Under the pieces are notes generated by a model, which searched no databases, had not been told where the DNA came from, and saw only the letters and a program-made list of their open reading frames with translations. The position numbers were made by a program, and so were the translations under genes. 64,000 bases of DNA from Phymatolithon calcareum. Taxonomy: Eukaryota > Rhodophyta > Florideophyceae > Hapalidiales. The stretch is from assembly GCA_977006965.1 (NCBI GenBank), contig OZ345368.1:2754791-2818790 (forward strand). The letters run 5' to 3'. This document shows positions 62,065-64,000 of the stretch, piece after piece (the stretch's first letter is position 1; the number at the start of each line of letters is the position of its first letter).

Positions 62065-64000
62065 GGGAATAATAGGGAATAGGGAATAGGGAATAGGGGA
62101 ATAGGGAATAGGGAATAGGGAGGAATAGGGAATAGGGAATAGGGAATAGGGAATAGGGAATAGGGAGGAATAGGGAATAGGGAATAGGGAATAGGGAATA
62201 GGGAATAGGGAATAGGGAATAGGGAATAGGGAATAGGGAATAGGGAATAGGGAATAGGGAATAGGGGAATAGGGAATAGGGAATAGGGAATAGGGAATAG
62301 GGAATAGGGAATAGGGAATAGGGAATAGGGAATAGGGAATAGGGAATAGGGAATAGGGAATAGGGAATAGGGAATAGGGAATAGGGAATAGGGAATAGGG
62401 AATAGGGAATAGGGAATAGGGAATAGGGAATAGGGAATAGGGAATAGGGAATAGGGAATAGGGAATAGGGAATAGGGAATAGGGAATAGGGAATAGGGAA
62501 TAGGGAATAGGGAATAGGGAATAGGGAATAGGGAATAGGGAATAGGGAATAGGGAATAGGGAATAGGGAATAGGGAATAGGGAATAGGGAATAGGGAATA
62601 GGGAATAGGGAATAGGGAATAGGGAATAGGGAATAGGGAATAGGGAATAGGGAATAGGGAATAGGGAATAGGGAATAGGGAATAGGGAATAGGGAATAGG
62701 GAATAGGGAATAGGGAATAGGGAATAGGGAATAGGGAATAGGGAATAGGGAATAGGGAATAGGGAATAGGGAATAGGGAATAGGGAATAGGGAATAGGGA
62801 ATAGGGAATAGGGAATAGGGAATAGGGAATAGGGAATAGGGAATAGGGAATAGGGAATAGGGAATAGGGAATAGGGAATAGGGAATAGGGAATAGGGAAT
62901 AGGGAATAGGGAATAGGGAATAGGGAATAGGGAATAGGGAATAGGGAATAGGGAATAGGGAATAGGGAATAGGGAATAGGGAATAGGGAATAGGGAATAG
63001 GGAATAGGGAATAGGGAATAGGGAATAGGGAATAGGGAATAGGGAATAGGGAATAGGGAATAGGGAATAGGGAATAGGGAATAGGGAATAGGGAATAGGG
63101 AATAGGGAATAGGGAATAGGGAATAGGGAATAGGGAATAGGGAATAGGGAATAGGGAATAGGGAATAGGGAATAGGGAATAGGGAATAGGGAATAGGGAA
63201 TAGGGAATAGGGAATAGGGAATAGGGAATAGGGAATAGGGAATAGGGAATAGGGAATAGGGAATAGGGAATAGGGAATAGGGAATAGGGAATAGGGAATA
63301 GGGAATAGGGAATAGGGAATAGGGAATAGGGAATAGGGAATAGGGAATAGGGAATAGGGAATAGGGAATAGGGAATAGGGAATAGGGAATAGGGAATAGG
63401 GAATAGGGAATAGGGAATAGGGAATAGGGAATAGGGAATAGGGAATAGGGAATAGGGAATAGGGAATAGGGAATAGGGAATAGGGAATAGGGAATAGGGA
63501 ATAGGGAATAGGGAATAGGGATAGGGAATAGGGAATAGGGAATAGGGAATAGGGAATAGGGATAGGGAATAGGGAATAGGGAAATGGGAATAGGGAATAG
63601 GGAATAGGGAATAGGGAATAGGGAATAGGGAATAGGGAATAGGGAATAGGGAATAGGGAATAGGGATAGGTGGAATAGGGAATAGGGAATAGGGATAAGG
63701 AATAGGGAATAGGGATAGGGAATAGGGAATAGGGAATAGGGAATAGGGAATAGGGCATAGGGAATAGGGAATAGGGAATAGGGAATAGGGAATAGGGATA
63801 GGGATAGGGATAGGGAATAGGGATTGGGAATAGGGAATAGGGAATAGGATTGGGATTAGGGAATAGGGACTAGGGAATAGGGAATTGGGAATAGGGAATA
63901 GGGAATAGGATAGGGATTGGGAATAGGGAATAGGGAATAGGATTAGGGAATAGGGAATAGGGATAGGGAATAGGAATAGGGATGGGGAAAAGGAATAGGG
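62056..64000 (+). repeat. telomere-like (GGGAATA)n array, about 1.94 kb, to the window end
   Basis: About 275 heptamers. The G-rich strand runs 5' to 3' towards the right edge, the correct polarity for a right-hand chromosome end. The first 220 bp contain variants (GGGGAATA, GGGAGGAATA); about 62275-63515 is essentially perfect; the last 480 bp show frequent single-base losses and changes (GGGATA, GGGATTGGG, GGGAAATGGG). The open frame that crosses the array on the minus strand is a by-product of the 21-base period and not a gene. Confidence 0.85.

Noticed and set aside
61995-63758. 587-codon minus-strand open frame of repeated SLFPIPY-type peptide
   Set aside because: It is the translation of the heptamer array; a 7-base unit without stops in that frame gives an endless ORF. 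No start, composition or context supports a protein.
62056-64000. CRISPR-like or minisatellite array
   Set aside because: There are no spacers; units are contiguous 7-mers in a eukaryotic context.
1-64000. tRNA or rRNA genes
   Set aside because: I looked for B-box (GGTTCGANTCC) patterns and conserved rRNA stretches and found none convincing; a covariance-model scan would be needed to be sure.

Overview
The window is nuclear DNA from a eukaryote. Supporting signs are a spliced gene with a 64-bp GT-AG intron, TATA boxes about 50 bp upstream of ATGs, A-tailed LINE insertions, a chromodomain-type Ty3 retrotransposon, several families of cut-and-paste transposons, and a 1.9-kb telomere-like array at the right end. 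Short introns and compact promoters suggest a small-genome lineage. A red alga is my best guess and a fungus or another protist is possible; nothing here names the species.

Layout. 0.6-3.1 kb is a PIF/Harbinger-like element (3-bp TGA target duplication) holding a decayed ORF. 3.4-6.4 kb holds the only two clearly intact conserved genes: a DHFR/RibD-C-family reductase and a serine/threonine kinase with a possible N-terminal PH-like domain. From 8.56 kb a low-copy unit begins that carries a spliced small secreted-protein gene and, in this copy only, a tiny Cys-rich secreted protein. A second copy of the same unit starts at 27.7 kb. Both copies have been hit repeatedly by mobile DNA and each serves as the empty site for the other, so insertion boundaries and target duplications can be read exactly: a 327-bp MITE (11.5 kb), two identical 1,595-bp hAT-like elements in inverted orientation around an inverted segment (14.2-18.6 kb), a SINE-like insertion (28.2 kb), an 11-kb LTR retrotransposon (30.4-41.5 kb) that itself received a 5-kb LINE in its protease region, an 820-bp hAT-like element (43.7 kb) and a 5'-truncated LINE (45.3 kb).

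Between the two unit copies lie a 5.6-kb P-element-like transposon (18.8-24.5 kb, 33-bp terminal repeats, transposase with one nonsense codon plus a convergent accessory ORF), a two-pass membrane protein gene (25.7-27.0 kb) and a small Cys-containing ORF.

From about 46.8 kb the sequence is gene-poor and relic-rich, as expected for a subtelomere: a WD40 fragment, a decayed RecQ-type helicase resembling telomere-linked helicases (51.7-55.1 kb), AT-rich DNA, a degenerate 61-66-bp tandem repeat, and a decayed UPF1-like SF1 helicase that runs directly into a (GGGAATA)n array with the polarity of a right-hand telomere. An inverted three-unit piece of the same heptamer sits inside the SF1 helicase relic.

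Most coding DNA here is broken, and the in-frame stops in the relics can nearly all be explained by C-to-T changes in CAG, CGA or CAA codons.
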